Shown here piece after piece: positions 1 to 5,111 of a DNA stretch of 5,192 nt. Position 1 is the first letter of the stretch. Each line of letters starts with the position of its first letter. The stretch lies in the NCBI GenBank assembly GCA_900754695.1, contig CAAEDU010000056.1, positions 1-5,192 of the forward strand, written 5' to 3'. The stretch comes from Clostridia bacterium (GTDB lineage: Bacteria; Bacillota; Clostridia; Christensenellales; CAG-917). The position numbers and the translations under genes were made by a program. The notes below the pieces were generated by a model. It did not search any database. It saw only the letters and a list, made by a program, of their open reading frames with translations, and had not been told where the DNA came from.

Positions 1-3
1 CAA

Positions 4-73
4 GGAAAGCGCCTGCGGGATGGACAGGAGCGTACTAATGCGTACGTGACTGTTCAGACCGCAGGCGCTTGAC
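4..73 (+). other. Long hairpin with three tandem G-A internal loops; possible structured RNA
   Basis: The sequence folds into a nearly continuous hairpin. The outer stem is 12 perfect pairs (7-18 with 59-70). A middle stem pairs 21-27 with 50-56, including one G-U, and an apical stem pairs 30-35 with 42-47, including one G-U, closed by a 6-nt loop at 36-41. Read on the plus strand, every 2x2 internal loop is 5'-GA-3' opposite 5'-GA-3': 28-29/48-49, 19-20/57-58, and 5-6/71-72 at the base, where G4-C73 closes it. Tandem sheared G-A pairs are known to stabilise RNA and single-stranded DNA. On the minus strand these loops would be T-C mismatches, which points to a plus-strand function. It lies 24 nt beyond the stop of the Mrp gene and may extend beyond the window. 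It could alternatively serve as a weak minus-strand terminator for that gene, since TTTCCTT follows the stem in that direction. I do not recognise it as a named family. Confidence 0.6.
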
Positions 74-97
74 ACAGCAATTCGCGAAATAGCGCCG

Positions 98-901
98 TCA
101 GAACTCAAGGAGATGGACTATGCTTTCGTCAATGTCCTCCACCATACCTTCGTCCACCGCTTTGGCTATATCAGGACGGATGGGAAGACGCACGCTGTGC
201 GGGATGCCGAACTCTTTGGCGAGCTCGGCTGCTCTGCTCGGTCCGAAGATCTCGGCGCGGCGGCCGCACTCGGGGCACTCGTAGTAGGACATGTTCTCCA
301 CCAGACCGATGACGGGGATGTCCATCATCTTCGCCATGTTGACGGCTTTGGAGACGATCATGCCGACGAGCTCCTGCGGAGAAGTGACGACGATGATGCC
401 GTCGAGAGGAAGGGATTGGAACGCCGTGAGAGGCACATCGCCCGTCCCCGGAGGCATATCCACATACATGCAGTCCACATCCCCCCAGACGACATCGCGC
501 CAAAACTGTTTGACAGTCTCCGCGAGGATGGGTCCGCGCCAGATGACGGGCTTTGTCTCGTCGTCGATGAGCAGGTTCAAGGACATGACTTTGATGCCGG
601 TGCTCGTCTCCACGGGGAAGATATACTTGCCGTCCATGCTCTCTGCGCGCTTATGATTGACGCCGAACGCGCGAGGGATGGAAGGTCCGGTGATGTCCGC
701 GTCGAGCACGGCGACGCTCTTCCCGTCCCTTCTCGCGCCGACGGCGAGCAACGACGTGACGAGGGACTTGCCCACGCCGCCCTTGCCGCTGACCACGCCG
801 ATGACCTTTTTGACATTGCTCAGTTCGTTCTGCTTGACGAGGAAGCTCTCCTTGCCGCACTTGGACGAACAGCTCTCGCAATCGTGACTGCAACCTGCCA
901 T
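98..901 (-). CDS. mrp: Mrp/NBP35-family Fe-S cluster carrier P-loop ATPase
   Basis: This encodes a 267-aa cytoplasmic ATPase of the Mrp/NBP35/ApbC family, whose members bind a bridging Fe-S cluster as dimers and pass it to target apoproteins. The N-terminus carries a Cys cluster (C4, C8, C11, C15), as in the NBP35-like clostridial subgroup. A deviant Walker A motif GKGGVGKS lies at 39-46, the switch region DADITGPS at 67-74, and the Walker B-like segment VDMPPGTGD at 147-155. The conserved bridging-cluster motif CPEC is at 209-212. Length is normal and nothing is missing. The start is supported by GGAGG six bases before the ATG. The gene has its own promoter upstream and lies after the terminator of the feo operon, so it is probably a separate unit. 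Its position next to iron uptake genes fits a role in using imported iron. The particular client proteins cannot be read from the sequence. Confidence 0.95.
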   Translation of the reverse strand: MAGCSHDCESCSSKCGKESFLVKQNELSNVKKVIGVVSGKGGVGKSLVTSLLAVGARRDGKSVAVLDADITGPSIPRAFGVNHKRAESMDGKYIFPVETSTGIKVMSLNLLIDDETKPVIWRGPILAETVKQFWRDVVWGDVDCMYVDMPPGTGDVPLTAFQSLPLDGIIVVTSPQELVGMIVSKAVNMAKMMDIPVIGLVENMSYYECPECGRRAEIFGPSRAAELAKEFGIPHSVRLPIRPDIAKAVDEGMVEDIDESIVHLLEF

Positions 902-934
902 ACGATGCCTCCGAAAAGTATCCGATCGGTGTTA

Positions 935-963
935 ATTATGTTCTTTGTACGCGCGTTTGTCAA
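935..963 (-). promoter_or_regulatory. Sigma-A-type promoter of the Mrp gene
   Basis: On the minus strand, TTGACA (958-963) is followed by a 17-bp spacer and CATAAT (935-940). This is a perfect -35 and a five-of-six -10, placing transcription start near 928, about 27 nt before the ATG at 901. Two short perfect palindromes sit here: ACGCGCGT in the spacer (949-956) and CCGATCGG over the likely start site (922-929). Either could be an operator, but 8-bp palindromes are common in GC-rich DNA, so this is only a possibility. Confidence 0.8.
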
Positions 964-1008
964 CGGTTCGGGCGCGCGGGAAATGAAAAGTTTTCACGCC
1001 TCGGCGGG

Positions 1009-1039
1009 AAAGCAAAGGGCGCAGCGTGATGCTGCGCCC
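1009..1039 (-). terminator. Intrinsic terminator of the feo operon
   Basis: A perfect 9-bp GC-rich inverted repeat (1017-1025 with 1031-1039, arms GGGCGCAGC and GCTGCGCCC) closes a 5-nt loop. In the minus-strand direction it is followed by TTTGCTTT. The T-tract is interrupted, so termination may be incomplete. It lies 57 nt after the stop of the Cys-rich membrane protein gene and before the Mrp promoter, separating the two transcription units. Confidence 0.75.
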
Positions 1040-1096
1040 CCTGCCGTTGTAAGGAGAGAAATACGGTTTGCCGTTTTGGCTCGTTTTTGTGTGCGC

Positions 1097-1375
1097 TCAC
1101 ACGCTGTCCTCGGTGTGGGCGTCGCTGCGGGAGTGCCCGCAAGCGGTGCATCCCGCGCATCTGCCGTTGCAGGAAGGCATTGCCTCGTCTTTCCGGGGAC
1201 TGCCCTCCCCTTTTGCATCGTCACGGGCGGGGTGAGAGGGGCATTGCCCGCTGCAATGCGCGCAGTCCGCGCACCCCGACGGCTTGCCTTTGATCTTTCT
1301 GATCACCGCCGCCGCAGCCACCGCCGCCACCACGACGACGCAAAGCACGATAACAACAATGTCTATAGAGGTCAT
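1097..1375 (-). CDS. FeoB-associated Cys-rich membrane protein with two Cys clusters
   Basis: This encodes a 92-aa protein of the FeoB-associated Cys-rich type, a small membrane protein found after feoB in many Bacillota. Its role is unproven but is presumed to assist Fe(II) transport or bind metal. One membrane helix spans about residues 5-25 (Val/Ala/Ile-rich, with C12 inside), followed by basic residues (RKIKGK, 26-31), which predicts a cytoplasmic C-terminal part. The first cluster is C35, C38, C41, C45 (C-x2-C-x2-C-x3-C). After a charged linker a second cluster follows at C69, C73, C76, C79 (C-x3-C-x2-C-x2-C), with spacings that mirror the first. Family members as I know them are usually shorter with one such cluster, so the second is an addition. 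The gene starts 8 nt after the feoB stop. Its Shine-Dalgarno is weak (AGGA about 13 nt from the ATG), so translational coupling with feoB is likely. Confidence 0.85.
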   Translation of the reverse strand: MTSIDIVVIVLCVVVVAAVAAAAVIRKIKGKPSGCADCAHCSGQCPSHPARDDAKGEGSPRKDEAMPSCNGRCAGCTACGHSRSDAHTEDSV

Positions 1376-1383
1376 AACTTGTC

Positions 1384-3780
1384 TTATTCCTTATCGTCGG
1401 AGACGTCTTCCGCGTCCGCCGCGCCGGTTTCTTCCGCTTCCGGCGCGCTCTCCTCTCCGTCCGCCTCGTCCGAGGCGACTTCCGCGGGGATCGCCGCGCC
1501 GCCCGCCGCCGCGAGTTTCGCCTTGGCGTCACGCTTGCGGTTGAAGGTCACGATGCCGTACACCGCGCCCGCCGCGATGGCGAGGAAGATGAACACCGTC
1601 CACCACCAGCTCCCGACGAGGTACACCACCGTGCCCACGATGTAGGAAGTGATGAGCCAGAAGATGAGGGTGTTGCGGAAGTTCTTTTTGCTGCCGAGCT
1701 CCGCCTTTGCGGTCGCGACCGCGGCAAAGCACGGGATGGTGGTCATGTTGAAGGCGATGAAGGAGATGAGTGCGGGGATGGTGATGCCCGTCTGCTCGAT
1801 CATGATCGCCGCCGCGGTGATGCCTTCCGCATCCGCTTCCGCGTCGTACGCTCCGCCCGTCGCCGCCATTATTACCGCCGCCATAGTACCGAAGCCCGCG
1901 ATGACGTTCTCCTTGGCGATGAGTCCCATGACCGCCGCCACGACGAACACCCATCCGTAAGCGCCGAGCTGCGAACCGAAGCCGAGGGGCGTGAACAGGG
2001 GCTGTATGAGCTGCCCTATGCCGGCAAGGATGCTGCTGCCCATTTCCTCGTCCGGGAGATAGCTCCAATTCCACGAGAAGTGGAGGAGGAACCAGATGAG
2101 TATCGTGGACGCGAGGATGATCGTGAACGCCTTTTTGACAAAGTGTTTTGTCTTGTCCCAGAGGTGGATGCCGAGGGCTTTCGCCTGAGGGGCGTGATAG
2201 GCAGGCAGCTCCATGATGAAGGGAGGGGTGTCGCCGCGCATGGTCGTATTGCGCATCACGATGACCGCGATGATGGCGACGGCGATGCCAAGGACGTACA
2301 TCCCGTAGGTGATGGCGTCCGAGTTGCTCACGCCGAAGAACTGTACTATACCGCCTGCTATAGCCACGAGTATGGGCAGTTTGGCGCCGCAGGAGAAGAA
2401 CGGGATCACCCTTATGGTCGCCATCCTTTCCTTGTCGTCGGCGAGGGTCCTGGTGTTGATCATGGCGGGGATGGAACAACCGAATCCCATGATCATCGGC
2501 ATGAAAGCTCTGCCTGAAAGCCCGAATCTGCGGAATATCCTGTCCAGGATGAACGCCACGCGCGCCATGTATCCGCTGTCTTCCAGAATGGAGAAGAACA
2601 TGAACAGCACGAGGATCTGAGGCAGGAATGACAGCACCGCGAAGAGTCCGCCGAATATGCCGTCCACGACAAGGCCCTGCGCCCACGCCGACGTCGTGCT
2701 TTCCATTGCTCCGGCGATCGCGTCGGATATGGAGGCCGTTATCGTGTCAAGCAGATTGAAGAGTATCACGCCGGGCGAAGAGATGCCGTCGGAAGACCCG
2801 AATATACCCTCTCCCCACGTGCCTGCCAGCGTCACCCAGTTTTCGGGCAGCGCGCCTGCCGCGCCGAGGTAGAGGAAATCCTCCGAGAAGGTGAGGTGGA
2901 ACACGAGGAACATGATGACGGCAAAGATGGGGATGCCCCATATGCGGTGCGTGAGCACTCTGTCCGCCTTGTCGGACTTGGAGAGCTTGACCGCTTCGCC
3001 GTTCTTGCGCACGAACGCCTTCGCGAAATGTTTGGATATGTACTTATATCTCTCGTCCGCGACGATGGCTTCGAAGTCGTCTCCGAAGACGTCGTCTTTG
3101 ATCTGCGTCTTATACTCCTCCACCAGCTTGTACGCCTCGGGATGAGCCTTGACCTCGAGCTCGTCGCTCTCCACCAGCTTGATGGCGTGGAAAAGAGGGT
3201 CCTTCACCCCACTGCCGTAGAGGAGCGCCTTCACTTCGCTTATGGCGCCCGCGAGTTTGGAGCCTCCCAGCACGCTCACCGCGTCGCGCTTGCGCTTGCT
3301 CGCGGCATATGCCTTGTCCATAAGCTCCTTGATCCCCTTGCCTTTCAAGGCGGAGATCTCCACCACCGGGACGGCGAGCTCGTCTTCGAGCGCCTGCGCG
3401 CTCACCTTGTCGCCCGCCTTTTCCACCGCGTCCATCATGTTGAGCGCCACCACTACGGGCACCTCGATCTCCATGAGTTGCGTGGTGAGATAAAGATTGC
3501 GCTCAAGGTTGGTCGCGTCCACGATGTTGATGACGAGGTCCGGCTTTTCGTCCAGGATGTAGTTGCGCGCGATGACCTCTTCGGGAGTGTACGGCGAGAG
3601 GGAATAGATGCCGGGAAGGTCGAGGATCTCGATGGGTTCGGCGCACTTTTTGTAGACGCCCTCCTTCTTGTCCACCGTGACGCCCGGCCAGTTGCCCACG
3701 TGTGCCGTGGAGCCCGTAAGAGCGTTGAAGAGCGTCGTTTTGCCGCAGTTCGGGTTGCCCGCAAGTGCGAATTTGATCAT
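1384..3780 (-). CDS. feoB: FeoB ferrous iron transporter
   Basis: This encodes the 798-aa Fe(II) transporter FeoB of the cytoplasmic membrane. The N-terminal GTPase domain has G1 GNPNCGKT at 8-15, the switch threonine T35, G3 DLPG at 54-57, G4 NMMD at 114-117 and a G5-like SAL at 143-145. A helical linker region follows (about 150-275). The membrane domain starts near 280 and contains the Gate motifs with conserved Cys: GFGCSIPA (432-439) and SCGAKLP (463-469), then AKENVIAGFGT (622-632) and a PCFAAVATAKAE segment (683-694). The protein ends in an Ala/Glu/Asp-rich tail of about 45 residues (754-798) with no recognisable domain. I chose the start at 3780 because GGAGG lies 7 nt upstream and MIKFALAGNPN matches the family N-terminus; an in-frame ATG at 3804 would add eight atypical residues. 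The start overlaps the preceding feoA stop as ATGA, so translation is coupled. Confidence 0.98.
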   Translation of the reverse strand: MIKFALAGNPNCGKTTLFNALTGSTAHVGNWPGVTVDKKEGVYKKCAEPIEILDLPGIYSLSPYTPEEVIARNYILDEKPDLVINIVDATNLERNLYLTTQLMEIEVPVVVALNMMDAVEKAGDKVSAQALEDELAVPVVEISALKGKGIKELMDKAYAASKRKRDAVSVLGGSKLAGAISEVKALLYGSGVKDPLFHAIKLVESDELEVKAHPEAYKLVEEYKTQIKDDVFGDDFEAIVADERYKYISKHFAKAFVRKNGEAVKLSKSDKADRVLTHRIWGIPIFAVIMFLVFHLTFSEDFLYLGAAGALPENWVTLAGTWGEGIFGSSDGISSPGVILFNLLDTITASISDAIAGAMESTTSAWAQGLVVDGIFGGLFAVLSFLPQILVLFMFFSILEDSGYMARVAFILDRIFRRFGLSGRAFMPMIMGFGCSIPAMINTRTLADDKERMATIRVIPFFSCGAKLPILVAIAGGIVQFFGVSNSDAITYGMYVLGIAVAIIAVIVMRNTTMRGDTPPFIMELPAYHAPQAKALGIHLWDKTKHFVKKAFTIILASTILIWFLLHFSWNWSYLPDEEMGSSILAGIGQLIQPLFTPLGFGSQLGAYGWVFVVAAVMGLIAKENVIAGFGTMAAVIMAATGGAYDAEADAEGITAAAIMIEQTGITIPALISFIAFNMTTIPCFAAVATAKAELGSKKNFRNTLIFWLITSYIVGTVVYLVGSWWWTVFIFLAIAAGAVYGIVTFNRKRDAKAKLAAAGGAAIPAEVASDEADGEESAPEAEETGAADAEDVSDDKE

Positions 3781-4010
3781 TCTTCCACCTCCGTGAGCAC
3801 GCAAGCCGCCTCCGTCTTGCGGAGGGTAAGCTCATAGCCCCTGAGAGTCACCTCGATGGGGTCTCCGAGGGGCGCGCGTTTGCGCAGCATGACTTCCGCA
3901 CCCGGGGTCACGCCCATGTCAAAGAGCCTGCGGCGGATCTTGCCCTCGCCGCTCACGCTCTTGATGACGCCCTTCTCCCCGATGGCGAAACTGTTCAAGG
4001 TTTTGATCAT
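3777..4010 (-). CDS. feoA: FeoA (second copy), classic SH3-like FeoB partner
   Basis: This encodes a 77-aa FeoA, a small cytoplasmic protein with an SH3-like fold that is thought to bind FeoB and promote iron uptake. The sequence is typical: an IGEKGVIKSVSGEG segment, then RRRLFDMGVTPGAEV (residues about 28-42), APLGDPIEV and LRGYELTLRKTEA near the C-terminus. An upstream in-frame ATG at 4076 would give 99 aa, but the extension lies inside the other feoA and is unlike the family. The start at 4010 has AAGGAGG six bases upstream. It begins one base after the stop of the first feoA and ends in an ATGA overlap with feoB, so the three are probably translated together. Confidence 0.95.
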   Translation of the reverse strand: MIKTLNSFAIGEKGVIKSVSGEGKIRRRLFDMGVTPGAEVMLRKRAPLGDPIEVTLRGYELTLRKTEAACVLTEVEE

Positions 4011-4011
4011 A

Positions 4012-4236
4012 TCAAGCCTCCTTGACGGCAACGAATATCCTCGTCGCCATATCTCTGTCGAGCGCGAGCCTGCCATCTTTGACGCGGACGATCACGCTGC
4101 CGCCGCTCACGGACAGGACTTCCAGCTCGCTGTTTACGCTGATACCCAGATTTTCCAGGTGACGTTTGATCTTTTCGTCCAGATGCAACCGCACCACCCT
4201 GAGAGGTACGTTGCACGGCGCAAAAATCAATGGCAT
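4012..4236 (-). CDS. feoA: FeoA domain protein (first copy)
   Basis: This encodes a 74-aa protein made of one FeoA/SH3-like domain. The landmarks are MPLIFAP at the start, KRHLENLGISVNSELEV in the middle (about residues 24-40), then SVSGGSVIVRVKDGRLALDRDMATRIFV. This is the divergent FeoA type commonly paired with a classic FeoA in clostridial feo operons. A GGAGG about 13 nt upstream, inside the regulator gene, supports the start. Its first 10 bases overlap the end of the regulator gene (ATGCCATTGA). Because DtxR-family repressors often end in an FeoA-like SH3 domain, this protein could partner the adjacent regulator as well as FeoB; that is inference only. Confidence 0.92.
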   Translation of the reverse strand: MPLIFAPCNVPLRVVRLHLDEKIKRHLENLGISVNSELEVLSVSGGSVIVRVKDGRLALDRDMATRIFVAVKEA

Positions 4237-4607
4237 TTCTCTCTCTCCTCCGCGCGTTCCTTCCGCGCTATCCTTTCGACCGTATCTTCTTCAAGCGCTC
4301 CGAGCGCCGCCAGCGCCTCGCGCTCCGCCTTCGCCGCCGTGAGTCCGAACTCCGACGCGAACTGCCTTCTCATCCGCCCGAGTGCGGGAGCGTAGGTCTC
4401 CACGACCTTCCTGCCCTTTTCCGTGAGGTGGAGCCTGCTCCCCTCTCCGCGGGCAGCCCATCCGCCTTCCGCAAGCCTGTCCGCTGCTCTGCATACACTC
4501 GCTCTCGCGACGCCGAGTTTTTCCGCAACGTCCGCCGAGCGTACGCTCCCCCTCTCCTTTTCGAGAGAACCGATGGTCATGATGTAGATGAGCAGCGACG
4601 ATGTCAT
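4227..4607 (-). CDS. DtxR/MntR-like transcriptional regulator with substituted metal site
   Basis: This encodes a 126-aa winged-helix protein that I assign to the DtxR/MntR family from its layout: an N-terminal helix (about 5-18), the HTH VRSADVAEKLGVARASVCRAADRL (22-45), a wing ending in LHLTEKGRKVV (59-69), and a short dimerisation part ending ALEEDTVERI (104-113). It has no C-terminal SH3 domain, as in MntR. Hand alignment to Bacillus subtilis MntR places I7, M10, L76, L99, L102 and G103 at the six metal-ligand positions (D8, E11, H77, E99, E102, H103), so none is kept. It may not sense Mn or Fe in the usual way. The start at 4607 gives the family-like N-terminus and has GAGG five bases upstream; an in-frame ATG at 4799 adds 64 low-quality residues that cross the palindromic leader. 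As first gene of the operon it is likely an autoregulator. A MarR-like assignment is the main alternative. Confidence 0.85.
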   Translation of the reverse strand: MTSSLLIYIMTIGSLEKERGSVRSADVAEKLGVARASVCRAADRLAEGGWAARGEGSRLHLTEKGRKVVETYAPALGRMRRQFASEFGLTAAKAEREALAALGALEEDTVERIARKERAEEREKCH

Positions 4608-4620
4608 GTCCGCCTCGCTC

Positions 4621-4636
4621 GTTCGCTGTTGCGAAC
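4621..4636. promoter_or_regulatory. Palindrome copy C, GTTCGC-TGTT-GCGAAC
   Basis: This perfect 6-bp inverted repeat with a 4-bp spacer lies 14 bp upstream of the regulator start codon. It has the same arms as the copies at 4712 and 4820, so it belongs to a repeated site set. Lying this close to the start codon, a bound protein could block elongation, or as RNA the hairpin could influence ribosome access. Confidence 0.75.
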
Positions 4637-4711
4637 TTGTCGCCGCACCAAACCTCGGTTCCCCTCTTCCCGCCCGCCGCCCGATGACGACGAACGGATG
4701 TTGCGCGGCGC

Positions 4712-4727
4712 GTTCGCATTTGCGAAC
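4712..4727. promoter_or_regulatory. Palindrome copy B, GTTCGC-ATTT-GCGAAC
   Basis: This is the second perfect copy of the same inverted repeat, centred 91 bp from copy C. It directly abuts a GATAAT hexamer (4728-4733, minus strand) that resembles a -10 element but lacks a good -35, so the site might overlap the start of a weak secondary promoter. Confidence 0.75.
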
Positions 4728-4775
4728 ATTATCGGATGGATTTGAGCGCCCGACGCCACTTGCACGGCTTGTCAT

Positions 4776-4788
4776 TCCGCATTGCGGA
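4776..4788. repeat. Short imperfect relative of the leader palindromes
   Basis: TCCGC-ATT-GCGGA is a 5-bp inverted repeat with a 3-bp spacer. It is preceded by GGCTTGT (4766-4772), the same heptamer that precedes copy A (4816-4822). It may be a decayed or partially duplicated site, or part of a dispersed intergenic repeat of the GTCATTC type. Both readings are tentative. Confidence 0.35.
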
Positions 4789-4819
4789 GAGAAACCCACC
4801 GTTAGCGCCCTCCCGGCTT

Positions 4820-4835
4820 GTTCGCCATTGCGAAC
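4820..4835. promoter_or_regulatory. Palindrome copy A, GTTCGC-CATT-GCGAAC
   Basis: This is the third perfect copy of the inverted repeat, nearest the promoter and about 36-51 nt downstream of the predicted transcription start. The centre is 108 bp from copy B. In all three copies the plus-strand spacer ends in TT, so the transcribed RNA would have loops beginning AA (AAUG, AAAU, AACA). Confidence 0.75.
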
Positions 4836-4877
4836 TCATCTGCCGAGAAAAAAGCGTCTTGCGCTCTTTACACCCGA

Positions 4878-4907
4878 ATTATATGCCGCCCCTCCGCCCT
4901 TTGTCAA
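4878..4907 (-). promoter_or_regulatory. Sigma-A promoter of the regulator-feoAAB operon
   Basis: On the minus strand a perfect -35 TTGACA (4902-4907) and a perfect -10 TATAAT (4878-4883) are separated by 18 bp. Transcription should start near 4871. Such a strong core promoter upstream of an iron uptake operon implies that control comes from repression or leader events. Confidence 0.85.
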
Positions 4908-4909
4908 CA

Positions 4910-4927
4910 AGTTAGCACAAACTAACT
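4910..4927. promoter_or_regulatory. Inverted repeat AGTTAG-N6-CTAACT upstream of the -35
   Basis: This is a perfect 6-bp inverted repeat with a 6-bp spacer, ending 2 bp upstream of the -35 hexamer. The half-site resembles the TTAG/CTAA core of DtxR/IdeR operators, but the spacing differs from the classical 19-bp box. An activator or repressor site is plausible. It shares no arm sequence with the three leader palindromes, so a different protein may bind here. Confidence 0.55.
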
Positions 4928-4988
4928 CTACGCAATTTTACAACATGATCACAGAACCGATCCTCCGAGCAAGATCATCTCCACGGGG

Positions 4989-5067
4989 GCGCAGTTTGGT
5001 CCTCTTTATTTTGCCCGCGCGCATGTGAGCGCGGCGCGGGGTTGGGATGTTTGTCCGGTGGAGCACG
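4989..5067. repeat. Diverged direct repeat, copy 1
   Basis: The copy begins with GCGCA and then a T-rich stretch ending GCCC (5003-5016). A GC-rich hairpin follows (5014-5040), then a G-rich segment, and it ends in CCGGTGGAGCACG (5055-5067). The same order of elements recurs in copy 2. It is non-coding, and no open frame here looks real. Confidence 0.5.
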
Positions 5068-5077
5068 CGGAGCGTGC
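5063..5077. repeat. Small perfect hairpin GCACGC-GGA-GCGTGC
   Basis: This is a 6-bp inverted repeat with a 3-nt loop at the end of direct repeat copy 1. There is no T-tract beside it, so it is not a typical terminator. It is probably a structural part of the repeat element. Confidence 0.45.
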
Positions 5078-5111
5078 GCCCCCGTTCGGCACTCGCAAAA
5101 GCAGCCATGCT

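Larger units (their letters stand above)
4608..4871 (-). other. 5' leader of the feo operon
   Basis: This is about 264 nt between the predicted transcription start and the regulator ATG, with no convincing coding sequence. It contains three perfect palindromes (listed separately) and a smaller imperfect relative at 4776-4788. I recognise no known riboswitch or tRNA here. The length and regular content suggest regulatory function, either as operator DNA or as RNA hairpins. Confidence 0.6.

Noticed and set aside
7..70. Integron attC site
   Set aside because: The hairpin lacks the GTTRRRY/RYYYAAC core ends and has no adjacent cassette or integrase.
1089..1102. GTGTG-CGCT-CACAC hairpin at the end of the Cys-rich protein gene as a terminator
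   Set aside because: It overlaps the stop codon, the stem is only 5 bp, and the minus-strand sequence after it is A-rich rather than T-rich.
113..1645. 510-codon open frame on the plus strand
   Set aside because: It lies antisense to the Mrp gene, the Cys-rich protein gene and the end of feoB. The translation is rich in His, Asp and Arg, shows no domain, and crosses the terminator and a promoter, so it is a shadow of GC-rich coding DNA.
1529..2686. 385-codon minus-strand frame inside feoB
   Set aside because: It is a frame-shifted reading of feoB with Arg/His-rich, motif-free sequence; the FeoB frame is intact throughout.
2896..3837. 313-codon open frame on the plus strand
   Set aside because: It is antisense to the FeoB GTPase region, with composition typical of a reverse-frame shadow and no recognisable motif.
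4608..4799. 64-residue N-terminal extension of the regulator from an ATG at 4799
   Set aside because: The extension crosses two leader palindromes, has no family similarity, and the ATG at 4607 gives the expected N-terminus with a Shine-Dalgarno site.
4621..4835. LexA (SOS) boxes
   Set aside because: The Bacillus-type LexA box has CGAAC on the left and GTTCG on the right. Here the arms are in the opposite order (GTTCGC then GCGAAC), so it is a different site.
5014..5040. Intrinsic terminator of an upstream gene
   Set aside because: The GC-rich hairpin is not followed by a T-tract on either strand, and no gene ends beside it.
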